Assembly: GCA_965371445.1 (NCBI GenBank)
Contig: CBDUYN010000056.1
Location: forward strand, 1-52,313
Direction of reading: 5' to 3'
Origin: DASWIG01 sp965371445
GTDB lineage: Bacteria > Acidobacteriota > Thermoanaerobaculia > Multivoradales > J023
DNA: 52,313 bases
Shown: in pieces, positions 43,134-50,496 of the stretch
Layout of the letters: each line of letters begins with the position of its first letter
Numbering within the stretch: position 1 is the first letter of the stretch
Translations under genes and position numbers: made by a program
Notes under the pieces: generated by a model
Seen by the model: the letters and a program-made list of their open reading frames with translations, nothing else
What the model was told of the DNA's origin: nothing
Databases searched by the model: none

Positions 43134-43955
43134 TCACGAAGCCTTGCCCGGCTCCGGCGGGCTCGCCGCCGCCGGGTAGCAGAGCGGCGTCGCCGAGCGC
43201 GTCGGACGCTGGCGCCACCGTCGCTCCGCCTCCTCCCAGCCGATGTACTTCTCGGCCAGGAAATAGGGAATCGGGACGAGCACCGCGAAGCGCGGCACCT
43301 TCGGCGCCCGCGGCTTGACCGGTCCGTTCAAGCCCAGCTCCTCCTTCAACTGCCAGCGGACCCGTTCCAGGCGTTTCTCGGCGAGCTCCACGGCGTCGCA
43401 GCGCGCCAGCAGGATCGCCTCCAGCCAACGGATGTGGTTGCGGACTTTTGTCCAGTCGCGGGCGTCGGCGAGGCGGTTCTTGAAGGCGTCGAGGATCTCC
43501 CCCTGCTTCCTCAGGGAGCCGGGATCGGCCTCGTCAAGGCAGCTCAGGGTCTCGGAGAGCCGGCGGTACTCCAGGGCGAAGTCGGCCCGCCGCAGGAGGT
43601 GATCGGTCTGACAGCTCGGACAGCAGCCGGCGACCGCCCTTTCCTGCTGGTGCAGCCAGTGGGCCGCCGGTCCCCATTGCGCCAGCGCCACCGCGGCGTT
43701 GAACCGGACGCCGAGCGCCCGGTGGACGACGTGCCGGTCGTCGATCTCCTCGGCGAGCCCCTCTGCCGCCCCGGCGAGCTCCAGGGCACGCTCGTCCTCC
43801 TCGTAGGCGAGCGCCTCGCAGTGGTCGAAGAAGGGGAGGTAGACCTCCGGACGACGGTAGCGTTCCTTCTTGTCGTCGAGGATCGTGCGCGGGTCCTTTA
43901 GCGCCTGGTTGAGGAGGCGCCGGACGAACGGCGGGGAGAGCTCTTGCGATGACAT
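43134..43955 (-). CDS. TPR-like C-x2-C protein, lineage-specific family
   Basis: A 273-residue cytoplasmic helical protein from ATG 43955 after taggagaag. It contains CCPSCQTDHLLRRADFALEY and then VRNHIRWLEAILLARCD. The C-x2-C followed by helical TPR-like turns and an IRWL-E/K-A-x-L segment recurs in the proteins at 44764-45927 and 50595-51107 and in TPR-like regions I recall from acidobacterial regulators. There is no HTH here. The gene lies 46 bp behind a 112-residue protein on the same strand and the two probably form an operon. Function unknown. Confidence 0.62.
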   Translation of the reverse strand: MSSQELSPPFVRRLLNQALKDPRTILDDKKERYRRPEVYLPFFDHCEALAYEEDERALELAGAAEGLAEEIDDRHVVHRALGVRFNAAVALAQWGPAAHWLHQQERAVAGCCPSCQTDHLLRRADFALEYRRLSETLSCLDEADPGSLRKQGEILDAFKNRLADARDWTKVRNHIRWLEAILLARCDAVELAEKRLERVRWQLKEELGLNGPVKPRAPKVPRFAVLVPIPYFLAEKYIGWEEAERRWRQRPTRSATPLCYPAAASPPEPGKAS

Positions 43956-44001
43956 CTTGTCTTCTCCTACGGTTCTACGGGACGAGCTTTCATCGTCCGG
44001 A

Positions 44002-44340
44002 TCAGGGCCCCCGCTTGCCGGGCTTCCTGGCCCTCGCCTCGGCCCGGTGGCGGGATTCCTCCCATGTCCAGCGGACCGTATTCGCCGACGATTCGGCGGC
44101 CTCGTAGAGGTATCCCTCGACGATTTCAAGATCCGCTATCGCGAGGCTCAGGAGACCGTCGACGAAGAACGACACGGACGGACAGACCTTCCAACTGACC
44201 ATCTCCTCAGGCGTCTCGTCGACCTCGTCGGCCATTTCGGCCCGTCGTTCCTTCAGCCGCTGGCGGGCTTCCGCCAGGACCTGCATCACCTTGGCGGCTT
44301 CGTTCTGCGCCAGCTCAAGCGGGGGTACGTCGTCGGCCAT
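44002..44340 (-). CDS. Hypothetical helical protein (112 aa)
   Basis: ATG 44340 follows aaaggagaggtg. The protein opens ADDVPPLELAQNEAAKVMQV, has a basic/acidic coiled region (EARQRLKERRAEMADEVDE), a central more hydrophobic part (SVSFFVDGLLSLAIADLEI) and a basic C-terminus (ARARKPGKRGP). No family recognised. It is first in a two-gene operon with the TPR-like C-x2-C protein and is divergent from a second member of that family. Confidence 0.62.
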   Translation of the reverse strand: MADDVPPLELAQNEAAKVMQVLAEARQRLKERRAEMADEVDETPEEMVSWKVCPSVSFFVDGLLSLAIADLEIVEGYLYEAAESSANTVRWTWEESRHRAEARARKPGKRGP

Positions 44341-44763
44341 CACCTCTCCTTTCGGCGTCACCCTACGCGCGTCTTTGTCACCGCGCCAAAACTCGCCCGG
44401 ATTTGAGCGCTTCCGCGGCCGAAACCAGGGAAAAGTCGCGGAGTTTTGGGCCTGTCGGCTCAAAGCAGAAGAAAGTGGCAGGTTTTTGTGGGAAACCGAC
44501 CGACCCGTCGGTAGGCTGGGGGCTTGACGCCTCCCGGACGGCGCATGGGGCGGCGGAGGCGAGGAGGCGCGTAGAGGAGGTACGCATGAAGGCTACGACG
44601 TCCATCCGAGCTGGCGCGCCATTAGTTATCGCTCCAACCGGCTAGAGCCTTCGCCGGAGCGTCCTGAGGATCGCAGCCCGTCGGGACGCTCCGGGTTGCC
44701 GTGCTTTGGCCGGCCTGATACGCTTCTCGTCGTTGAAGAACGGACGCTGATGAGGAGGGCTGA
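44341..44763. other. Divergent intergenic region
   Basis: 423 bp with lower coding signal. It has a 9-bp inverted repeat (ccaaaactc at 44386-44394, gagttttgg at 44441-44449), which may be an operator, and the recurrent accgac motif at 44495-44520. No gene is credible. Confidence 0.55.
44495..44520 (+). promoter_or_regulatory. Recurrent motif, copy 3, with inverted repeat
   Basis: accgac and gtcggt form an inverted repeat around cgaccc, followed by aggctggg. It resembles copies 1 and 2 near the sigma/anti-sigma genes, though the second half is less conserved. It lies about 245 bp before the TPR-like gene. Confidence 0.35.
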
Positions 44764-45927
44764 GTGGGCAGGTCCAACCAGAAGATCCAGGAAATCAGGA
44801 GCGGTTGCCGAACAGCTCAGGGCCGCCGAGCTCTTCTACGCCGGCTGCAGAAGGATCCAGGTTATTGCAGCCCCACGCGCGCCCGCGACCTCCTAGAAGA
44901 TGTGGCAACCGCCACCAGCGAAAGTCCTGTGAAAGAGCTCTGGTACGCTCTCTTCGGAACCGTCTTCGCACGACGCTCGAAGACGCCGTGTCTCCACATC
45001 AGGAGCCTCTCGATGCTCGGTGGCACGTACCGAGCAGCAGGCCGATTCGAGAGAGCCGAAACCTTCCTCGGAGTGGGGTTCGACGTCCTCGCTACAGCCG
45101 GTTGCACCTGTGGGCGGTGTCTGCCGGAGCTTTTGCTGCAACTGTCTATTCTGCTGTACTATCGATCGCGAAATCGACTTGGCGGCAGTACCCCTGCCGA
45201 AGCTACCGCCTGCTTGGCCTACGCGGACCGAGCGCTTCTTGCAGCACCACACGATGAGCTTCGCGGCCGAGCGTTCTACGTCCGAGGGGATGCACTAAAA
45301 TATGCCGCTGGAGCGCAGCCGGAAGAATACCTGCCTTTCTACCGAGAAGCCCTGCGGCTAGTGGAAGGGACTCGCTGGTATTCTCGTATCCTTCAGGCAT
45401 ATTCCTTGGGCTTGGCCGAATCTAAGAATCCCGCCGACCTGGAAGAAGCGATGAAGACGATCGAGGAGGTTGAGAGCCGATTCCCAGGCCAACGGAACCT
45501 CTCCTTGCCTCGCGCCCTGACCGAGTACATCAAGGGCCATATCCTGATCGCCCAGTCCCAGGAACGCCACCGCTCCGGACGCAACCGCCAAAAGCTGGGG
45601 ACGGCGGGGCGCAAACACCTGAAGACGGCCCACGGCCGTTTCCTACGCTCGCAGCTACCGCTTGAGGCGTCCGCGGTGGCGGCCGACGCTTCGGCGGCCT
45701 CGTTTCCCAACCAGGAGAAAATTGAGCTTTACGCCGCCGCGGCGCTCCGCGTGCCCGACCTCCCCGAGATCCTGAAGGACAAGCTGGACAGGGTCGTCAA
45801 GGCGGCGTCCGCGTCGGGGATCGCCTGGAAGCCGCTCGGCGAGATCATCGTCGCGCTGCGGGAGCTGCGGGAGGTCTGCGAGGAGCTGGGCGCCGAGCCG
45901 CCGCTCTTCGCGTACCCTGGCATCTAG
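44764..45927 (+). CDS. TPR-like protein with a C-x-C-x2-C motif
   Basis: A 387-residue protein from a GTG preceded by gaggaggg. TPR-like helices run through most of it (AGRFERAETFLGVGFDVLAT, CLAYADRALLAAPHDELRGR), with TAGCTCGRCLPELLLQL near residue 120. The layout of a Cys cluster followed by paired helices matches the 273-residue protein on the other side of the divergent region. The C-terminal ~80 residues are Ala-rich and helical. No membrane or DNA-binding segment. Probably protein-protein interaction; exact role unknown. Confidence 0.65.
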   Translation: MGRSNQKIQEIRSGCRTAQGRRALLRRLQKDPGYCSPTRARDLLEDVATATSESPVKELWYALFGTVFARRSKTPCLHIRSLSMLGGTYRAAGRFERAETFLGVGFDVLATAGCTCGRCLPELLLQLSILLYYRSRNRLGGSTPAEATACLAYADRALLAAPHDELRGRAFYVRGDALKYAAGAQPEEYLPFYREALRLVEGTRWYSRILQAYSLGLAESKNPADLEEAMKTIEEVESRFPGQRNLSLPRALTEYIKGHILIAQSQERHRSGRNRQKLGTAGRKHLKTAHGRFLRSQLPLEASAVAADASAASFPNQEKIELYAAAALRVPDLPEILKDKLDRVVKAASASGIAWKPLGEIIVALRELREVCEELGAEPPLFAYPGI

Positions 45928-46012
45928 CGAGGTGGGCATTCGGAAAAACCTCGACGTCCTGCTTCGTGAGTTGGAGGGCCTCCGGGGGGCGTAGGGGTTG
46001 GGTTCTTTTGCT

Positions 46013-46058
46013 GGGAGCGCCGGCGTCCCGCCGGCCCCGCGGGCGACGCCCGCGTCCC
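46013..46058. repeat. REP-like palindromes, copy 2
   Basis: gccggcg-tcc-cgccggc (46019-46035), preceded by gggagc, and directly after it gcgggcg-a-cgcccgc. It is the same element type as 668-692, in the opposite orientation. Confidence 0.5.
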
Positions 46059-46113
46059 GCAGCCGTGGGGTGTCCGAAGTGACTCTTCTCGAGAGCTTTC
46101 CGCGTGGGGGACG

Positions 46114-46159
46114 AAAAAAGGCCGGAGGACCGTCGCCTCGCGGCAACGATCCTCCGGCC
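46114..46159 (-). terminator. Minus-strand terminator-like hairpin
   Basis: ggccggagga (46120-46129) pairs with tcctccggcc (46150-46159), and on the minus strand the hairpin is followed by six T. No minus-strand gene lies just to its right, so it may end antisense transcription or be a relic. Confidence 0.5.
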
Positions 46160-46184
46160 GACGCCCCCAATCAGGGACGGTCCA

Positions 46185-46325
46185 ATGACCGATCAGCTCG
46201 AAGAAGCCGAAGACGCCTCAGAAGGCTCCTCGTCGTCTTCCTCATTGTCCCGCTCTGGGGCGGTGGGCTCCTCTTCAGAATCCGACGAGTTGGCCACGCG
46301 GATGCGCCGCTTGGTCGTCGACTAG
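46185..46325 (+). CDS. Possible 46-residue Ser-rich peptide
   Basis: ATG 46185 opens MTDQLEEAEDASEG, then a run of Ser and an ending RMRRLVVD. The acidic/Ser composition is unusual against the neighbouring Arg/Ala-rich chance frames, but the ribosome binding site is weak (gggacggtcca). It lies 130 bp before the acyl-CoA dehydrogenase gene. It might be a real short gene. Confidence 0.35.
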   Translation: MTDQLEEAEDASEGSSSSSSLSRSGAVGSSSESDELATRMRRLVVD

Positions 46326-46454
46326 CCTCAGGCAGGCGGAGCCTCTGGTGCCGGAGGCGGGAAGACGATAGCCTTGCCGCGCGAGACGACCGGCCCGGGG
46401 AGCGCATCGCCGCCGGCGGCTTCGCCTCAGCCTGAGATCACCAAGGAGCAAGAA

Positions 46455-47657
46455 ATGGAGCTAAGCAAAGAGAGTCTGGACTACCAGGAACGCGCCCGCG
46501 AGGTCGCCGAGAAGTTCGTACGACCGGTGGCCGCGGAGCTCGACCGCAGCGGGGAGTACGGCTGGTCGGTCGTCGAAGGCCTGAAGCAATACGAGCTGAC
46601 CGGGCTCTGGATCCCCAAGGAGTATGGCGGCGGCGGCGCCGGGGTGCTCGACCTCTGCCTCGTGGTCGAGCAGCTCTCCCGCGCCTGCGGCGGCTTCGGG
46701 GTGGCCTATGCCGTCAACGCGCTGGGCTCTTTCCCGATCATCATCAGCGGGACCGAAGAGCAAAAGCAGAAGTACCTGCCGGGAATCGCCAAGGGCGAGA
46801 AGCTGATCGCCTTCGGGCTGTCCGAGAAAGCCTCCGGGTCCGACGCCGGGAGCCTCCGGACGGTGGCCGAGCGCAACGGCGACGAGTGGGTCCTGAACGG
46901 CGAGAAGAAGTGGACCACCAACGGCGGCGTGGCGCATGTCTTCACCGTCTTCGCCTTGAGCCGTCCCGACCGCGGCCGGCGGGGGATCTCGGCGTTCGTC
47001 CTCGAGCGTGACACGCCGGGCTTTACGATCGGCAAGCGCGAGGACACGATGGGGATCCGCTGCGTGCCGGTGGTCGAGCTTGAATTCAAGGACTGCCGCA
47101 TCTCCGCCGAGAACCTCCTGGGCGAGGTCGAGTGCCAGGGCTTCAAGAACGCCATGATGACGCTCGACCGCGCCCGGCCCGGCGTGGCCGCGCAGGCGTT
47201 GGGGCTGGCCCAGGGCGCTTTCGAGTGGGCGATGCGCTACACCTCGGAGCGCATTCAGTTCGGCCAGTCGGTGCTTTCTTTCCAGGCCATCCAGTTCATG
47301 CTCGCCGACATGGCGACCCAGATCGAGGCGGCCCGCCAGCTGGTCTACGCGGCGGCCCGCGCCGTCGACGCGGGAGCGTCGAACATGGGCAAGCTCGCCG
47401 CGATGTCAAAGGTCTTCGCCACCGACACGGCGATGAAGGTGACGACCGACGCGGTGCAGCTCTTCGGCGGCTACGGCTTCTGCAAGGACTACCCGATCGA
47501 GAAGTACATGCGCGACGCCAAGATCACCCAGATCTACGAGGGGACGAACCAGGTGCAGCGCCTGGTCATCGGCCGCGCCATCACCAAGGAATACGCGCAG
47601 CTGGCCCAGAGCCTCGACGTCCACGTCGAGCACTTCCCGGAAGACGCCGACGCCTAG
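46455..47657 (+). CDS. Acyl-CoA dehydrogenase
   Basis: A 400-residue flavoenzyme catalysing the first beta-oxidation step or a related acyl-CoA oxidation. ATG 46455 follows accaaggag; upstream in-frame residues are atypical. The N-terminal helical domain is followed by the signature segments FGLSEKASGSDAGSLRT and WTTNGG, the FAD-binding RIQFGQSVLSFQAIQFMLAD and the C-terminal QLFGGYGFCKDYPIEKYMRD, with the active-site Glu expected in IYEGTNQVQRLVIGRAI. All elements are intact. It is distant from fadN-fadA in this window but could supply them with enoyl-CoA. Confidence 0.93.
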   Translation: MELSKESLDYQERAREVAEKFVRPVAAELDRSGEYGWSVVEGLKQYELTGLWIPKEYGGGGAGVLDLCLVVEQLSRACGGFGVAYAVNALGSFPIIISGTEEQKQKYLPGIAKGEKLIAFGLSEKASGSDAGSLRTVAERNGDEWVLNGEKKWTTNGGVAHVFTVFALSRPDRGRRGISAFVLERDTPGFTIGKREDTMGIRCVPVVELEFKDCRISAENLLGEVECQGFKNAMMTLDRARPGVAAQALGLAQGAFEWAMRYTSERIQFGQSVLSFQAIQFMLADMATQIEAARQLVYAAARAVDAGASNMGKLAAMSKVFATDTAMKVTTDAVQLFGGYGFCKDYPIEKYMRDAKITQIYEGTNQVQRLVIGRAITKEYAQLAQSLDVHVEHFPEDADA

Positions 47658-47670
47658 CGAGGTAAAGCCG

Positions 47671-48753
47671 TCAAACGCCCCCGACGGCCGACGACCAAAC
47701 GGACACGTCCCCCGACTCGAAGCCGTCGGCGAAGATCGTTGCTACGAGCGCCGAATCCGGATCCGTCATCAGCGACGAGACATCGACGGCTTCGAAGTCC
47801 GATCCCTTCACCTGGTGGAGCTCATGGAGGGCGTCGTCGTCCCAACTCGCACTGGGGACGCCCGAGACGTACCAGGGCGAGCCGTTGTCGGCGAGGATCA
47901 TGCCGTACTTCTTGAGCGCCCGGAGGATCACCTGGACCTGCGGAGAATAGCCCGCGACGTCGAAGCCGGCTTTCAGCCGGAACCGCTGCCCCATCGGCGG
48001 ATATTGGCTGCCGGTCAGGCCCGAGGCGTCGTGACGCGCCGGCCAGACGTGGGCCTTGCGGGTCTCCGGGATCGTAAAACGCAGGGCGTGACGGATCTCG
48101 CCTTCTCCCACCACCTCCTCGTAGCGCACCAGGCCCGGAAAGATCGGCAGGCCCGCGGCGTCGGCCGACGTCCAGGTGTCGGGGCGAAGCGCGTTGGACG
48201 AGAGGTCATGAATCGCCCCTGAGCCCGCGTCCCACGACGCGCCGCCGCCCACCGGCCAGGCGTCGTAAAGCTCGTAGAGGACGCAGCCGTCGCGGTCGAT
48301 CATCAGGATGTGGCGGTCCCCGTCGCCCGCGGTGCCGCCCTCGATCGGCGGGTCGTCGGGGATCGGATAGGGTCCCGCGTCGCTCTCGTCGAAGTAGGTG
48401 AAAGAGACCGGCACACCCGGCTGGGTACCCGGCACGGCGACGTAGGGGATGCCGATCGGCGCTCCCTCCCACACGGTGCCGAAGTCGGGATGGACGCCGA
48501 TCGTGGCACCGATCGTCGCGACGTAGGTGTCAGAGCTGGGGTCGACCGGCAGGTGATCGACGGGGACGTTCCAGACGTTGCCGGCCGGGAAGACGTCGCA
48601 GCCCTCGATCGTCGGGGGCTGGGCCGCCGCTGGCGGTACGGCCAAGAGCGCCGCGATCGTCGAGGCCGTGGCGCTCAGGAGGATCGGTCGGGTTGGACGG
48701 TACAAGGGTCTCGCCTCGGTGGTTAGGGCGGATGAATCGGTTGGCGAGCCCAT
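47671..48753 (-). CDS. Secreted protein with C-terminal GFESGD tail
   Basis: A 360-residue exported protein. The ATG at 48753 follows cggagg and precedes a signal peptide (LLSATASTIAALLAVPPAAA). The mature part starts TIEGCDVFPAGNVWNVPVD and includes HPDFGTVWEGAPIGIPYVAV and GQRFRLKAGFDVAGYSPQVQ. It resembles a family of secreted bacterial proteins of unknown activity. The C-terminus IFADGFESGDVSVWSSAVGG is a recurring tail in secreted proteins from several lineages and may be a sorting signal. The gene is convergent with the acyl-CoA dehydrogenase. An open frame continues upstream through a minisatellite and is not part of the gene. Confidence 0.75.
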   Translation of the reverse strand: MGSPTDSSALTTEARPLYRPTRPILLSATASTIAALLAVPPAAAQPPTIEGCDVFPAGNVWNVPVDHLPVDPSSDTYVATIGATIGVHPDFGTVWEGAPIGIPYVAVPGTQPGVPVSFTYFDESDAGPYPIPDDPPIEGGTAGDGDRHILMIDRDGCVLYELYDAWPVGGGASWDAGSGAIHDLSSNALRPDTWTSADAAGLPIFPGLVRYEEVVGEGEIRHALRFTIPETRKAHVWPARHDASGLTGSQYPPMGQRFRLKAGFDVAGYSPQVQVILRALKKYGMILADNGSPWYVSGVPSASWDDDALHELHQVKGSDFEAVDVSSLMTDPDSALVATIFADGFESGDVSVWSSAVGGV

Positions 48754-49407
48754 CGTCGCACTGTCCTCCGGGCGGGAGCAATGGAATGCGTCACACCTCG
48801 ATGTCGAACCGGTCTTCGATCTCGCCCCACGCTGAGAGGTCTCGGGAAGAGGCCACTTCGTACCCTCACGGCCACATGCCGCGGTCGTCGCCTGCGGGGC
48901 GGGGCAGTACGGCGCGAAGAGGGTGGCCCGGAAGACGTGGGACGGTCCATCCCGGCTGTCCCGGAGATCCCGGAAGACATGGGACGGTCCGTCGCGGCGT
49001 CCCGGAGATCCCGGAAGACATGGGAAGGACCGTCCCAGACGTTCCGCGCGCCCCAGAAGGCGTGGGTAGGTCCGTTCCAGACGTTCCGCCGGCCCCGGTA
49101 CGGCCGGGACGCTCCATCCCGGCCGTGCCGCCGGTCCCGGGACGCACGGGAAGGTCCGTTCCGCGCCTTCCCAGCAGGGACGCTTCGGCGGGGCTGGCTG
49201 CAAATTCCCGTCGGACGACGATTTTCCGCGAGTGCCTCGAGTGGGCTTGGAGCCCCACCCAGCAAGGCTCCAGGCCACTTCGGCGTTTTTCTCGCGTGGC
49301 GGCGTCTGGCTGCAAATTCCAGTCGGGCCCACTGAGCCTCCGGTCTCGGGAGTAGCCTCGAGGGAGGTCGTGGCAAGGACGCCGCGGCTCTTCACGGAGG
49401 TTCCTTC
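48754..49407. other. Gene-free region with a minisatellite
   Basis: 654 bp without a supported gene. It holds the 42-bp tandem array and a pair of tggctgcaaattcc direct repeats (49195-49208 and 49307-49320). Long open frames across it are caused by the stop-free GC-rich repeats. Confidence 0.6.
48931..49181. repeat. Six-unit 42-bp tandem repeat (minisatellite)
   Basis: Units start at 48931, 48973, 49014, 49056, 49098 and 49140, a period of 41-42 bp. The conserved part is gaagacatgggaaggtccgt-like at the unit start, then cccggcgttccg-like; the last two units have diverged most. There are no spacers between the units, so it is not a CRISPR array. Confidence 0.8.
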
Positions 49408-50340
49408 ATGCAGATCAGCCTCTCCAAAGAGATCACCGACCGACTGAAGGCCAGTCTCTTCCTGCTCGCGGCCATCGTCGAGCAGGGTCCCGACGTGGCC
49501 GCCGCCGCCGTGGGCCGCGGTGAGGCCACAGACGCGGCCACCGTCCTGGGGGCTTTCAAGACCTTCGGCCGTAAGCTCAAGGCGGCGATCGACCTGGCCG
49601 TCGCCCGCGACCGGAAGCTCCACGACCTGCGCTCGGAAGAGGCGGCCCTGCGCCGCGACCGTGACAAGACGAAGCGTCGTCTCGGACAGTGGATCGTCGG
49701 CCTGCGCCGGATGGTTCGTGGCGCCTACGTCGCGCCCGACCTCGTGGCCCTGGGTCTCGACGCGCCGAACCCCAAGGAGTCGACGGCGTTCCTGCGCAAG
49801 GTCGAGCTCATTGAGGAGAAGATCGGCGACCAGGGCCGGGGCCGGATGCTGGGCAAGTCGCTCTTCCGCTCCCCGCAGGACCCGGGGGTCCATCGCGAGG
49901 AGCTCAAGCCGGAGGTCCGCGCGCTGCGCAAGACCCTGGATCGGCTCGCCAAGGTCCGGCGCCGCATCGACGCCATGCTGGAGAAGAGAGGCGAGGCGGT
50001 CGCCGAGTACGACCGGATCTTCCTGCGCACGGCGCGGATGTTCGAGGACCTCTGCCGTCTCGCCGGTTACGACGGCCTCGCCGATCGGGTGCGTCCTTCG
50101 ACGCGCAATCCCGGGCGCACCGAGCAGAAGGCAGACATCGCCGACGCTGACGCCTTCGGCGGCGACGCCGAACGGCAAGACGAGGTCGGCGCCCCTGCGA
50201 CCCTACAAGACGTGGCGGCACAAGACGTGGCGGCACAAGACGTGGCGGGACAAGGCGCGGTGCCTCGGAGCCTGAGCAGGCCGACGCTCGCCGCACGCCC
50301 CAGTCGGGCGTCGCCGGAGGAGTCGCCGACAGCGACGTGA
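49408..50340 (+). CDS. Helical protein of the same family as the left-edge gene
   Basis: A 310-residue protein from ATG 49408 (acggagg upstream). Almost entirely helical and charged: ISLSKEITDRLKASLFLLAA, LRRDRDKTKRRLGQWIVGLR, VELIEEKIGD, ALRKTLDRLAKVRRRIDAML, then FEDLCRLAGYDGLADRVRPS. The C-terminal ~70 residues are low complexity and include three D-V-A-A/G-Q units coded by a 15-bp tandem repeat. No signal, membrane helix or known domain. The region W-I to R-V-R-P-S aligns with the 113-residue protein at the left edge. It lies between a minisatellite and a DISARM locus. Function unknown. Confidence 0.65.
   Translation: MQISLSKEITDRLKASLFLLAAIVEQGPDVAAAAVGRGEATDAATVLGAFKTFGRKLKAAIDLAVARDRKLHDLRSEEAALRRDRDKTKRRLGQWIVGLRRMVRGAYVAPDLVALGLDAPNPKESTAFLRKVELIEEKIGDQGRGRMLGKSLFRSPQDPGVHREELKPEVRALRKTLDRLAKVRRRIDAMLEKRGEAVAEYDRIFLRTARMFEDLCRLAGYDGLADRVRPSTRNPGRTEQKADIADADAFGGDAERQDEVGAPATLQDVAAQDVAAQDVAGQGAVPRSLSRPTLAARPSRASPEESPTAT
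50208..50258. repeat. 15-bp tandem repeat coding (QDVAA)n
   Basis: acaagacgtggcggc-type units occur three to four times in a row, the last ones diverged, giving Q-D-V-A-A repeats near the C-terminus of the helical protein. Confidence 0.65.
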
Positions 50341-50348
50341 GGCGCCGG

Positions 50349-50381
50349 GCAGAGAAATTCGGTACGACGCAGAGAAATTCG
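50349..50381 (+). promoter_or_regulatory. Direct repeats just upstream of a strong promoter
   Basis: gcagagaaattcg occurs at 50349-50361 and 50369-50381, spaced 20 bp (about two helix turns) and ending 15 bp before a consensus -35. This is the expected place for an activator site, in a locally AT-rich stretch. Confidence 0.5.
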
Positions 50382-50395
50382 CAGCATAAAATGAC

Positions 50396-50424
50396 TTGAC
50401 ATCATTGTTGGAGGGTCATACATT
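50396..50424 (+). promoter_or_regulatory. Near-consensus sigma-70 promoter
   Basis: TTGACA, a 17-bp spacer, then TACATT. It is the best promoter in the window, about 72 bp before an ATG (50497) that has a perfect ribosome binding site. Confidence 0.75.
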
Positions 50425-50496
50425 CCTCGGCGACCGACGAAGGATTCAGCTGGGACCTGAACCGAGAGGGGCGGCCGACTCAAAGGAGGAGACGCC

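Larger units (their letters stand above)
45928..46184. other. Repeat-bearing spacer
   Basis: It holds a 20-codon GTG frame at 45931-45993 (GIRKNLDVLLRELEGLRGA), too short to trust, the REP-like palindrome pair at about 46013-46058, and a hairpin with a T run on the minus strand. Confidence 0.5.

Noticed and set aside
45931..45993. 20-codon GTG frame behind the TPR-like gene
   Set aside because: Too short to separate from chance, despite a plausible helical sequence.
48931..49181. CRISPR array
   Set aside because: The 42-bp units are directly adjacent and gradually diverged, with no variable spacers and no cas genes.
48754..50178. Upstream extension of the secreted-protein frame through the minisatellite
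   Set aside because: The signal peptide and ribosome binding site fix the start at 48753; the extension consists of stop-free repeats and antisense of the helical gene.
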